From assembly GCA_963732765.1 (NCBI GenBank), contig CAVTAS010000010.1, forward strand, positions 186,001 through 250,000: 64,000 nucleotides of DNA. Direction: 5' to 3'. The stretch comes from JANYHF01 sp963732765. GTDB taxonomy: Bacteria > Pseudomonadota > Alphaproteobacteria > Rhizobiales > Hyphomicrobiaceae. A program made the position numbers and the translations under genes. Shown here piece after piece: positions 53,121 to 64,000 of the stretch. Positions within the stretch are counted from its first letter, which is position 1. Every line of letters starts with the position of its first letter. Below the pieces are notes generated by a model. It did no database searches, had not been told where the DNA came from, and was given only the letters and a program-made list of their open reading frames with translations.

Positions 53121-54116
53121 CTAGTAGGGGCACTTCTGGTCGGCCATGTAGTCATGGACCTTGATCTTGCCCGACGTGATGTCACCTTCGGCCTTCTCTA
53201 CCGCCGCTTTCATCTCCGGTGTGATCAGCTTCATGTTGTTCTTGTCGAGCGCCCAGCCCACGCCGCTCTCAGCTAGGCCCATAGCGAACACGCCTGTCAT
53301 GGGCTTACCCATTTTAGCGTTGGTGAACATGCTGTTGGTGGCGATGTCGACGCGCTTCAGCATCGAGGTCAGCACGCTGCCGGGATGCATGCCGTTCTGG
53401 TTGCTGTCGACGCCGATGCCCAGCTTCTTGGCATCCGCGGCCGCCTGCAGCACGCCAATGCCGGTGCCGCCGGCGGCGTGATAGACAACGTCTGCGCCTT
53501 GCGCGAACTGCGCCTTGGCCAACTCGCCACCCTTGACGGGATCGTTCCAAGCCGCGCCGGTCGTGCCGGTCATGTTCTCGAATACGGTCGCTTTGGGATT
53601 GGCCGCCAGCACGCCAGCCTTGTAGCCGCAGGCGAAGCGGTGAATGAGCGGAATGTCCATGCCGCCGACGAAGCCGACCTTGCCGGTCTTGGAGGCCATG
53701 GCCGCCAGCATGCCGACCAGGTAGCTGCCTTCCTGCTCCTTGAACACCACCGAAACCACGTTCGGCTGGTTGACCACCATGTCGATAATGCCGAAGTGCG
53801 TCTTAGGGAATTCCTTGGCGACCTTCTCCAGTGCCTGGGCTTGGCTGAAGCCTACCGCCAGGATCGGATCAAAACCCTTGGAGGCGAAATTGCGCAGAGC
53901 CTGCTCGCGCTGGCTGTCGTTCTTGATTTCGAAGTCCTGGAACTTGACCCCGGTTTCCTTCTGGAACTGCTTGGCGCCATTGTAGACGCCTTCGTTGAAG
54001 GACTTGTCGTGCTTGCCGCCAAGGTCGTAGACGATGGCGGGCTTGACGCCGGCTGCCAGCGCCGATCCCGCAAGGATCGCCGAAGCAGCGAGGACGGCGA
54101 GTGAAGTCTTGATCAT
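53121..54116 (-). CDS. BMP-family nucleoside-binding protein
   Basis: This 331-residue exported protein has a signal peptide (MIKTSLAVLAASAILAGSAL, cleaved near ALAAG) and the BMP/Med domain: IVYDLGGKHDKSFNEGVYNG, LAVGFSQAQALEKVAKEFP, GMDIPLIHRFACGYKAG, VVYHAAGGTGIGVLQAA, and IGVDSNQNGMHPGSVL. No lipobox cysteine is seen, so it is a soluble periplasmic receptor. The Met at 54116 follows AAAAGGGAGAGTTAC. It heads the operon bmp-ATPase-permease-permease-cdd. Confidence 0.93.
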   Translation of the reverse strand: MIKTSLAVLAASAILAGSALAAGVKPAIVYDLGGKHDKSFNEGVYNGAKQFQKETGVKFQDFEIKNDSQREQALRNFASKGFDPILAVGFSQAQALEKVAKEFPKTHFGIIDMVVNQPNVVSVVFKEQEGSYLVGMLAAMASKTGKVGFVGGMDIPLIHRFACGYKAGVLAANPKATVFENMTGTTGAAWNDPVKGGELAKAQFAQGADVVYHAAGGTGIGVLQAAADAKKLGIGVDSNQNGMHPGSVLTSMLKRVDIATNSMFTNAKMGKPMTGVFAMGLAESGVGWALDKNNMKLITPEMKAAVEKAEGDITSGKIKVHDYMADQKCPY

Positions 54117-54274
54117 GTAACTCTCCCTTTTGTGCCGACTGGTCAGACACATAAGCTCACATTCCGCTCTCCGGTGTGAGCCGACGGTTCGCGCAACACG
54201 CGCCCCGCAACCAGCGGTCCAGCCCTTACACAACGACATCTCGCCGGATTTTGCAATCGGCTCGCGATTGGCGC

Positions 54275-54718
54275 TCAGCGGTGCGGGTAGCGCAGGCCGA
54301 TGAGATGATCGAGCGAGAGCTTACCGGGGCCAAAGCGCATAATCATCAAGAGCCCGATCGCCCAAAGACCGTGATCCATGAAAGAACTGGGATAAACGAA
54401 GGTCTGGATGACCAGCACCATGCCAAGCAGCGCGGTGGCGGTGAAGCGCGAGGCAAGCCCCGCCCAGAGCAGGAGTGGGCAGATCAACTCGGCCGAGGTC
54501 GCCAGATAAGTTGCTACCGCGGGGGGCAGCAGCGGTACTTTGTATTCCTGCGCGAACAGGAAGAACGTCGCCGGCTTGATCGACCAGGTTGCGAAGTCGA
54601 TCTTGGTGCGCCATGAAAAGTGGAAGACCAGGCCAACGACGATGCGAGCCAGCAAGGCAAGCAAGCTGTACGGAATATGTTCGTAGAGCCCGATGAGGCG
54701 CCGGACGAATGCAGCCAT
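54275..54718 (-). CDS. DoxX-family membrane protein (bufferin operon)
   Basis: This 147-residue protein starts MAAFVRRLIGLYEHIPYSLL and has four hydrophobic segments, with the DoxX-type GLVFHFSWRTKIDFATWSIK and YLATSAELICPLLLWAGLA. It begins 12 bp after bufC, so it is part of the same transcript. DoxX-like membrane proteins commonly accompany DUF692/DUF2063 genes. Its role there is not established; quinone- or thiol-linked redox work has been suggested for other DoxX proteins. The family call is strong; the role is inference. Confidence 0.87.
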   Translation of the reverse strand: MAAFVRRLIGLYEHIPYSLLALLARIVVGLVFHFSWRTKIDFATWSIKPATFFLFAQEYKVPLLPPAVATYLATSAELICPLLLWAGLASRFTATALLGMVLVIQTFVYPSSFMDHGLWAIGLLMIMRFGPGKLSLDHLIGLRYPHR

Positions 54719-54730
54719 GAAAATTTCCCC

Positions 54731-55498
54731 CTAAAGCGCACTGCTTTCCATGGTCAGATCATAACCAGTTAAGCCACCCATGGAGATCAAAGCTGCAAGG
54801 TTTTCCTGCAAATCGAAGTGATCGTGCCGTGACATGGTCGCCTCGGCGGCGGCACCGAGTGTTTGGCCCGACTGCAACGCGGCCAGAAAATCATAGGCCG
54901 CAGCGTCGATACGGTGAGTCTCCACGATCAGCGCTGGTCGCAGGATAGCAGCGTGTTCGGCCTCGGCCGCGAAGCTGGCGGGAGCGAAGGCATCGCCCTT
55001 CGTGTTGAGGTCCCATATCGACAGCGCCGGCAGTTCGGACGCGAACAGCCGAAGCGACGGGTGCAGATGGAAGCGCAGCGCGGCGATGTGTTCCGGCGGT
55101 ACGGACGCAAGATCCGCGGCGCCGATCGGGGTGGCGTCGGCAGCATGATAGGCTTCGTGCTGTAACCACTCCAGGCGGGCGACGGCAGGGAGATAGATTA
55201 GGTCGGCGGCGTGCTGGAAACCCTCGATGAAGTGGGGAAAGGTCGCCCCATACAACAACAGGATTGGCGAGACCGGCGGCTGTTGAGCTGTATAGGCGCT
55301 GGCCATGGCGCGGAAGAAGTCGTCGCCGACAATGCGGCGGACAACGGCAAAGCGCTCTTCCAGGACGCCGAGAACCCCGGCAGCGACATTGTTGCGATGA
55401 ACTCCGAAGCGGCCGCGGCTCGACGCGACGGGCGTGGGCGCAGAGGGATCGCGCAGGGCAGCGACAAAGCGCTGCTGAACCTCAGCCAGCGACGGCAT
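54731..55498 (-). CDS. bufC: BufC-like partner protein (DUF2063)
   Basis: This 255-residue protein has the DUF2063 N-terminal domain (VQQRFVAALRDPSAPTPVAS, RFGVHRNNVAAGVLGVLEER, FFRAMASAYTAQQPPVSPIL) and the continuing IYLPAVARLEWLQHEAYHAA. In family knowledge this domain forms the partner of the DUF692 (MNIO) oxygenase and helps bind the precursor peptide. Its ATG at 55496-55498 overlaps the end of bufB by 17 bp. The gene is intact, unlike its neighbour. Confidence 0.9.
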   Translation of the reverse strand: MPSLAEVQQRFVAALRDPSAPTPVASSRGRFGVHRNNVAAGVLGVLEERFAVVRRIVGDDFFRAMASAYTAQQPPVSPILLLYGATFPHFIEGFQHAADLIYLPAVARLEWLQHEAYHAADATPIGAADLASVPPEHIAALRFHLHPSLRLFASELPALSIWDLNTKGDAFAPASFAAEAEHAAILRPALIVETHRIDAAAYDFLAALQSGQTLGAAAEATMSRHDHFDLQENLAALISMGGLTGYDLTMESSAL

Positions 55499-56373
55499 GG
55501 GTGTTGGTCCGCCGCTCGGTCATGATGCACTCGGCCTTGGCGGCTTCGGCGGCCAGTTCGGGCCAAGCAGGAACCTTGCTGTCCCATTCGATCAGCGTCG
55601 GGATCGGGCCGGCGCGGCGCACTACCAGACGGTAGAGGCTCCAGACATCGGCCAGGACGGGCCGGTCGTGGGTGTCGATCAGCAATGGCTTGTTCTCGTC
55701 GTCGAGTCCCAGCGTGGTAGCCCGCCAGATGCATTTCGCCGACGTACTCGACCGGGAAAGCCTCCAGATAGGCGACTGGATCGAAGCCATGGTTGGCGGC
55801 GGAAACCTGTACGTTGTTGACATCCAGCAGCAGGCCGCAGCCTGTGCGTTGAACGACGCCGCCAAGAAACGCCAACTCGCTCAGCGTGCTCTCCTCGAAG
55901 CGAATGTAGGTTGACGGATTTTCCAGCAGCATGCGGCAGCCGAGGAATTGCTGCACCTGATCGACGTGCTGGCTGACCCGGGCCAGCGACTCCTCATGGT
56001 ACGGCAGTGGTAGCAGGTCATTGAGATAGGCCCCATCGTGGGAGGACCACGCAAGGTGCTCGGAAAACAGCCCGGGCCGATAGCGATCGACCAAGTGACG
56101 CAGGCGCTTCAGATGCGCGCTATCGAGATCGCCAGCGCCGCCAATCGAGAGGCCGACGCCGTGTAGCGAGACCGGGTAGTGCTCGCGAATGGCCGACAGG
56201 AAATGATGGGGTGGCCCGCCAGCGCCCATGAAGTTTTCGGCGTGGATTTCAAACCAGCCGATGTCGGGCCGGCCTTCCAGGACGTTTCGATAGTGTTCGG
56301 GTTTCAAGCCAACCCCGGCACGGGCCGGGATTGGCTTTTCGGAAAATTGAGCGGTTGGCGACGCGCCATCCAT
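55482..56373 (-). CDS. bufB: MNIO/DUF692 oxidative enzyme BufB, split by a frameshift
   Basis: This DUF692 (multinuclear non-haem iron oxygenase) protein, about 296 residues when rejoined, starts MDGASPTAQFSEKPIPARAG. Metal-binding motifs in the first frame are WFEIHAENFMG, LFSEHLAWSS, LLENPSTYIRF, LLLDVNNVQVSA and GEMHLAGYHA. The final part (GLDDENKPLLIDTHDRPV and on) is in the next frame. Removing one G of GGG at 55708-55710 restores continuity. By family knowledge it oxidises cysteines of the BufA peptide. It follows bufA by 26 bp and overlaps bufC. Confidence 0.9.
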
Positions 56374-56399
56374 GCTTGCCGTCTCCGCTCGAATTGGGG

Positions 56400-56717
56400 C
56401 TAGCCGACGATCGGCGACAGCGAACCCTTGCGCTTGGTGACCGTTCCGTCGGCGTTCTTCACATCGACGCTGATGCCGGTGCAGGTGCCAGTCTTTTCCA
56501 GCTTCCAGGCTTGGCCTTCGTAGTCGGCCTTGGCGGTGCCGGCGCACGAATTGCCAGCCTCGCTGGCGCAGTCGTTGGCGCCGGCCTTGGAGATACCGTA
56601 GCACTTCTCGAAGTCGTCGGCGGCCTGGGCGGCCTTGGGGGCGACGCCCATTGTCACGACGGCGGCGAACGCGCCAGCCAGCGCCAACATGGTGGCAGTC
56701 TTAGCGGATTTTTGCAT
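56400..56717 (-). CDS. bufA: Bufferin-type precursor peptide (DUF2282)
   Basis: This 105-residue peptide has a Sec signal (MQKSAKTATMLALAGAFAAV, cleaved near KAAQAA at about residue 33) and four cysteines in the DUF2282 pattern: EKCYGI (39), NDCAS (50), NSCAG (58) and TGTCTG (79). In characterised bufferins, the MNIO enzyme turns core cysteines into thiooxazoles and the exported product binds copper. The ATG at 56717 follows AGGAAGGACGACCA, an excellent site. It heads the leftward operon bufA-bufB-bufC-doxX. Confidence 0.92.
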   Translation of the reverse strand: MQKSAKTATMLALAGAFAAVVTMGVAPKAAQAADDFEKCYGISKAGANDCASEAGNSCAGTAKADYEGQAWKLEKTGTCTGISVDVKNADGTVTKRKGSLSPIVG

Positions 56718-57107
56718 TGGTCGTCCTTCCTGATGTCTGTCGATAGCATAGCGTGACCGTCGTCGCCCCAAGCTTAGCCGGCGCAGACGTCGTACACCGA
56801 GAATATACAACGGAATGCGGCGGCTGTGTGGGGTGATAACGCCGGTTTGAATATGTTTGAAGCTGCCGATACCATCGCTAGCCAAAGCTGCGGCAAGCCC
56901 GAGTTCAGGCCGGCGATTGTGCGCCCGCCTGTGATCACGATTCCTTTGACGAGGCATCTTGCCGGTCCGCCTTTTTTCTGTCATCTCTGGAATAGGTAAG
57001 CCATGCTGTCCTTTATGGCCCACACCGGCGAAGGCAAGTTTTTGTCCGCCGGGCTGGTAGCATGTGCTTAGAATGGGCCAAGAACACTGCCGTCCAGGGG
57101 AAACGTC
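56718..57107. other. Divergent intergenic region between bufA and gltB
   Basis: These 390 bp separate two divergent operons and should hold both promoters. I see no convincing ORF, repeat or consensus operator. A TATATT at about 56805-56810 on the bufA side could be a -10. A sigma-54 site before gltB was considered and rejected because the GG and GC doublets are wrongly spaced. Confidence 0.5.
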
Positions 57108-61847
<4,740 letters not shown>

Positions 61848-61849
61848 TC

Positions 61850-63283
61850 ATGGGCAAGATCACAGGTTTCCTCGAAGCGGACCGCGCGGACCGGACGTAT
61901 GCGCCGGTTGCCGAGCGCACCAAGCACTTCAAGGAATTCGTGCAGCCGCTAGCCGACCAGGCCCTGAAAACCCAGGCCGGGCGCTGCATGGATTGCGGTA
62001 TTCCGTATTGCCACAATGGCTGCCCGGTGAACAACCAGATCCCGGACTGGAACGACCTTGTGTATAAGGACGATTTCCGTCGGGCGCTGGTCAATCTGCA
62101 TTCGACCAACAACTTCCCGGAGTTCACCGGCCGCGTCTGCCCGGCCCCCTGCGAGGCCAGCTGCACGCTGAACATCGACGACAAGCCGGTCACCATCAAG
62201 ACCATCGAATGCGCCATCGCCGATCGTGGATTCGCAGAAGGTTGGATCGTGCCGCAACCCGCGCACGTCAAGACCGGCAAGCGCATCGCCATCGTCGGCT
62301 CCGGCCCGGCCGGTCTGGCGGCAGCGCAGCAACTCGCGCGCGTCGGGCATGAGGTGCATGTGTATGAGAAGAACGCCGAGCCCGGCGGCCTGCTGCGCTT
62401 CGGCATCCCGGATTTCAAGTTGGAGAAATCCGTGGTCGCGCGCCGCGTCCAGCAGATGGAGGCCGAAGGCGTCACATTCCATTGCAACGTGCACGTCGGC
62501 AAGACCGTCTCGGCCCGCAAGCTGGAAGACACGCATGACGCCGTGCTGCTGGCGGGAGGATCGGAGCAGCCGTTCGATCTGTTCGCCAAAACACCGGGAC
62601 GGGATCTCGCCGGCCTGCACTTCGCCATGGACTTCCTGCCGCAGCAGAACAAGCGCAATTCCGGCCTCAAGGTCGCCAAGGCCGAGGAGATCACCGCCAA
62701 GGGCAAGCATGTGATCGTGATCGGCGGCGGCGATACCGGTTCGGACTGCATCGGTACCAGCATCCGCCAAGGGGCGAAATCAGTGACGCAGCTGGAAATC
62801 ATGCCCAAGCCGCCCGAGAAGGAGAACAAGGCGCTCAGCTGGCCGCATTGGCCCATGAAGCTGCGCATCTCGTCCAGCCAGTCCGAAGGGGCGGTTACGG
62901 AGTTTTCGATTTCCACGACCGGCTTCAAGGGCAAGGACGGGAAAGTCACAGCGATCGAGTACACGCGCGTCGACGCCAAGATGCAGCCCGTCCCGGGGAC
63001 GGCGGGATCGTTCCCGGCAGACCTGGTGCTGTTCGCGATGGGCTTTGGTGGGCCGATCGAGGGCGACGTCGTCGCGGAATTGGCGCTGCCCGTAGTGTCG
63101 CGCGGCCGCTTCAAGGGGTTGGACGCCGACGAGCGCAGCTATCAGACCAGCCGCGCCAAAGTCTGGGCTGCCGGCGACATCCGGCGCGGCCAATCGCTGG
63201 TGGTCTGGGCCATCCGCGAAGGCCGGCAGGCAGCACACGCCATCGACAAGGCGCTGATGGGGCGGAGCGATCTGCCGCGGTAG
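61850..63283 (+). CDS. gltD: Glutamate synthase (NADPH) small subunit
   Basis: This 477-residue flavoprotein passes NADPH electrons to GltB. N-terminal 4Fe-4S cysteines are in CMDCGIPYCHNGCPVNN and FTGRVCPAPCEASCTL. The FAD-binding fold is at IAIVGSGPAGLAAAQ, and the NADPH fold at VIVIGGGDTGSDC. It ends AAHAIDKALMGRSDLPR. It starts 2 bp after the gltB stop, the usual operon order. Confidence 0.97.
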   Translation: MGKITGFLEADRADRTYAPVAERTKHFKEFVQPLADQALKTQAGRCMDCGIPYCHNGCPVNNQIPDWNDLVYKDDFRRALVNLHSTNNFPEFTGRVCPAPCEASCTLNIDDKPVTIKTIECAIADRGFAEGWIVPQPAHVKTGKRIAIVGSGPAGLAAAQQLARVGHEVHVYEKNAEPGGLLRFGIPDFKLEKSVVARRVQQMEAEGVTFHCNVHVGKTVSARKLEDTHDAVLLAGGSEQPFDLFAKTPGRDLAGLHFAMDFLPQQNKRNSGLKVAKAEEITAKGKHVIVIGGGDTGSDCIGTSIRQGAKSVTQLEIMPKPPEKENKALSWPHWPMKLRISSSQSEGAVTEFSISTTGFKGKDGKVTAIEYTRVDAKMQPVPGTAGSFPADLVLFAMGFGGPIEGDVVAELALPVVSRGRFKGLDADERSYQTSRAKVWAAGDIRRGQSLVVWAIREGRQAAHAIDKALMGRSDLPR

Positions 63284-63309
63284 CGCCATGGTACGACGGT
63301 TGCCGTTGG

Positions 63310-63376
63310 TAGGGGCGCTAGCGGCCGCCCTCGTGCAGCGAGCCCGCTGTTAGAGGGCGGCCGCTAGCCGCCCCTA
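63310..63376. repeat. Inverted repeat (TAGGGGCG-CTAGCGGCCGCCC)
   Basis: TAGGGGCGCTAGCGGCCGCC and following bases (63310-63332) is mirrored by GGGCGGCCGCTAGCCGCCCC (63354-63373) with a one-base difference. It is a second copy, diverged in the central bases, of the element at 48941-49010. It lies in the 147 bp between gltD and ggt. Confidence 0.85.
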
Positions 63377-63430
63377 AGCCGAAAGACCTTTGTCGTAAAG
63401 AGTATCCCGTGAAACCGATGGGGTCATGTT

Positions 63431-64000
63431 ATGCGCGCACTGATCGTCATTGTTGTCACGCTTGTTGCCTCCGCGATGGCATTTGCCGCAGACGTTCCGA
63501 CCAAGGACCAGAAGCAGGCTGCTCCCGAGGCAGCGACCTCTGGCAGCATCAAGCCGCTGGTGATCGCGCAAAAGCATATGGTGGTCGCTGCCAATCCGTA
63601 TGCGGCTGAAGCGGGTCGCGCCATCCTGCGTCAGGGCGGCAGCGCCATGGATGCGGCCATCGCCGTGCAGCTGGTGCTCAATCTGGTCGAGCCGCAATCG
63701 TCCGGGATCGGCGGTGGGGCGTTCATTCTCGCCTATGATGCCAAGACGAAACAAGTGGACAGCATCGATGGCCGCGAGACGGCTCCGATGGCTGCCAAGC
63801 CGGACCGGTTCCTGCTGGCGGATGGTAAGGAGCGGCCCTTCGACGAGGCGGTGAATTCTGGGTTGAGCACGGGCGTACCCGGAGTAATCGGCGCGTTTGC
63901 GCTGGGACATCGCACGCGGGGCAAGCTGGCTTGGGCCAAGGTCTTTGAGCCGGCGATTGCGCTGGCTGAGACGGGTTTCACGGTGTCGCCGCGCCTCGCC
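63431..64000 (+). CDS. ggt: Gamma-glutamyltransferase, 5' part
   Basis: The frame opens at 63431 and runs off the right edge (190 codons). It has a signal peptide (MRALIVIVVTLVASAMAFAA) and the start of the GGT fold: VAANPYAAEAGRAILRQGGSAMDAAIAVQL, then EPQSSGIGGGAFILAYD, DGRETAPMAA, and GVPGVIGAFALGH. The catalytic Thr and the small subunit lie beyond the window. GGT acts in the periplasm on gamma-glutamyl compounds such as glutathione. No strong ribosome-binding site is visible, so the start is less certain than the gene. Confidence 0.92.
   Translation, partial: MRALIVIVVTLVASAMAFAADVPTKDQKQAAPEAATSGSIKPLVIAQKHMVVAANPYAAEAGRAILRQGGSAMDAAIAVQLVLNLVEPQSSGIGGGAFILAYDAKTKQVDSIDGRETAPMAAKPDRFLLADGKERPFDEAVNSGLSTGVPGVIGAFALGHRTRGKLAWAKVFEPAIALAETGFTVSPRLA

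Noticed and set aside
56400..57023. Longer version of bufA starting at 57023.
   Set aside because: The additional N-terminal residues are basic and unlike DUF2282 proteins, while the Met at 56717 gives a proper signal peptide and a strong ribosome-binding site.
57030..57070. Sigma-54 promoter (GG-N10-GC) before gltB.
   Set aside because: The GG in CTGGTAGC and the following GC are separated by eight bases, not ten, and the flanks do not match the consensus.

Overview
The window looks like chromosomal DNA from a GC-rich alphaproteobacterium, most likely of the order Hyphomicrobiales (Rhizobiales). The basis is the plsX-fabH-ihfA-merR order, the SciP (CtrA inhibitor) gene, CtrA-type boxes (TTAA-N7-TTAA), families largely confined to this class (DUF1491, DUF5330, UPF0262, DUF2948), and dense intergenic palindromes of the kind common in this order. 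No genus is claimed. No tRNA, rRNA, CRISPR array, intact transposase or phage gene was found.

Layout. 1-7.8 kb is housekeeping: plsX, fabH, ihfA, a MerR regulator, rpmI-rplT, then pheS and pheT with a DUF559 nuclease gene wedged between them. 7.8-14 kb holds a VIT-family membrane protein, fhs, an AAA ATPase bracketed by 22-24 bp palindromes, arfB and a copper amine oxidase. 14-19.3 kb holds cinA-C, DUF1491, a peptidoglycan-binding protein, a histidine kinase, DUF5330, a membrane protein and thiamine pyrophosphokinase. 19.4-24 kb holds guaA and a denitrification patch: a NirK with fused cytochrome c and cupredoxin domains, plus a blue copper protein, each behind a TTGAT-N4-(A/G)TCAA box. 24.3-33 kb is sugar metabolism: iolE, an SDR, a VapBC pair with an amber codon in the toxin, a LacI regulator and a sugar ABC importer. 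33-43.5 kb is mixed: a degenerate FAH-like protein, sciP, isolated nuoC and nuoD, Uma2, a low-MW phosphatase, UPF0262, DUF2948, kdsA, a cytochrome b behind a third FNR-type box, recG and sdhE. 43.5-54.1 kb is a one-directional cluster for nucleoside uptake and breakdown (bmp/nup transporter, cdd, pnp, deoA, deoB) followed by eda and kdgK. 54.3-56.7 kb is a bufferin-type RiPP operon (bufA-bufB-bufC-doxX). 57.1-63.3 kb is gltBD, and the window ends inside a gamma-glutamyltransferase gene.

How it fits together. The nucleoside cluster carries imported nucleosides through deamination and phosphorolysis to pentose phosphates. The three FNR-type boxes mark a small low-oxygen or nitric-oxide regulon around nitrite reduction. 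Copper recurs: NirK with three copper-binding cupredoxin folds, a stand-alone cupredoxin, a copper amine oxidase and a probable copper-buffering peptide operon.

Sequence quality. Eight genes (pheT, the histidine kinase, guaA, recG, deoB, deoA, a nup permease and bufB) are each split by one frameshift. Every one is a net +1 insertion, and several of the genes are normally essential. This points to insertion-type consensus errors rather than decay, so I annotate these as single genes. Separate, probably real lesions are the amber codon in vapC, a C-terminal remnant of a universal stress protein, a truncated 2TM-like protein, and a degenerate duplicate of part of kdsA.
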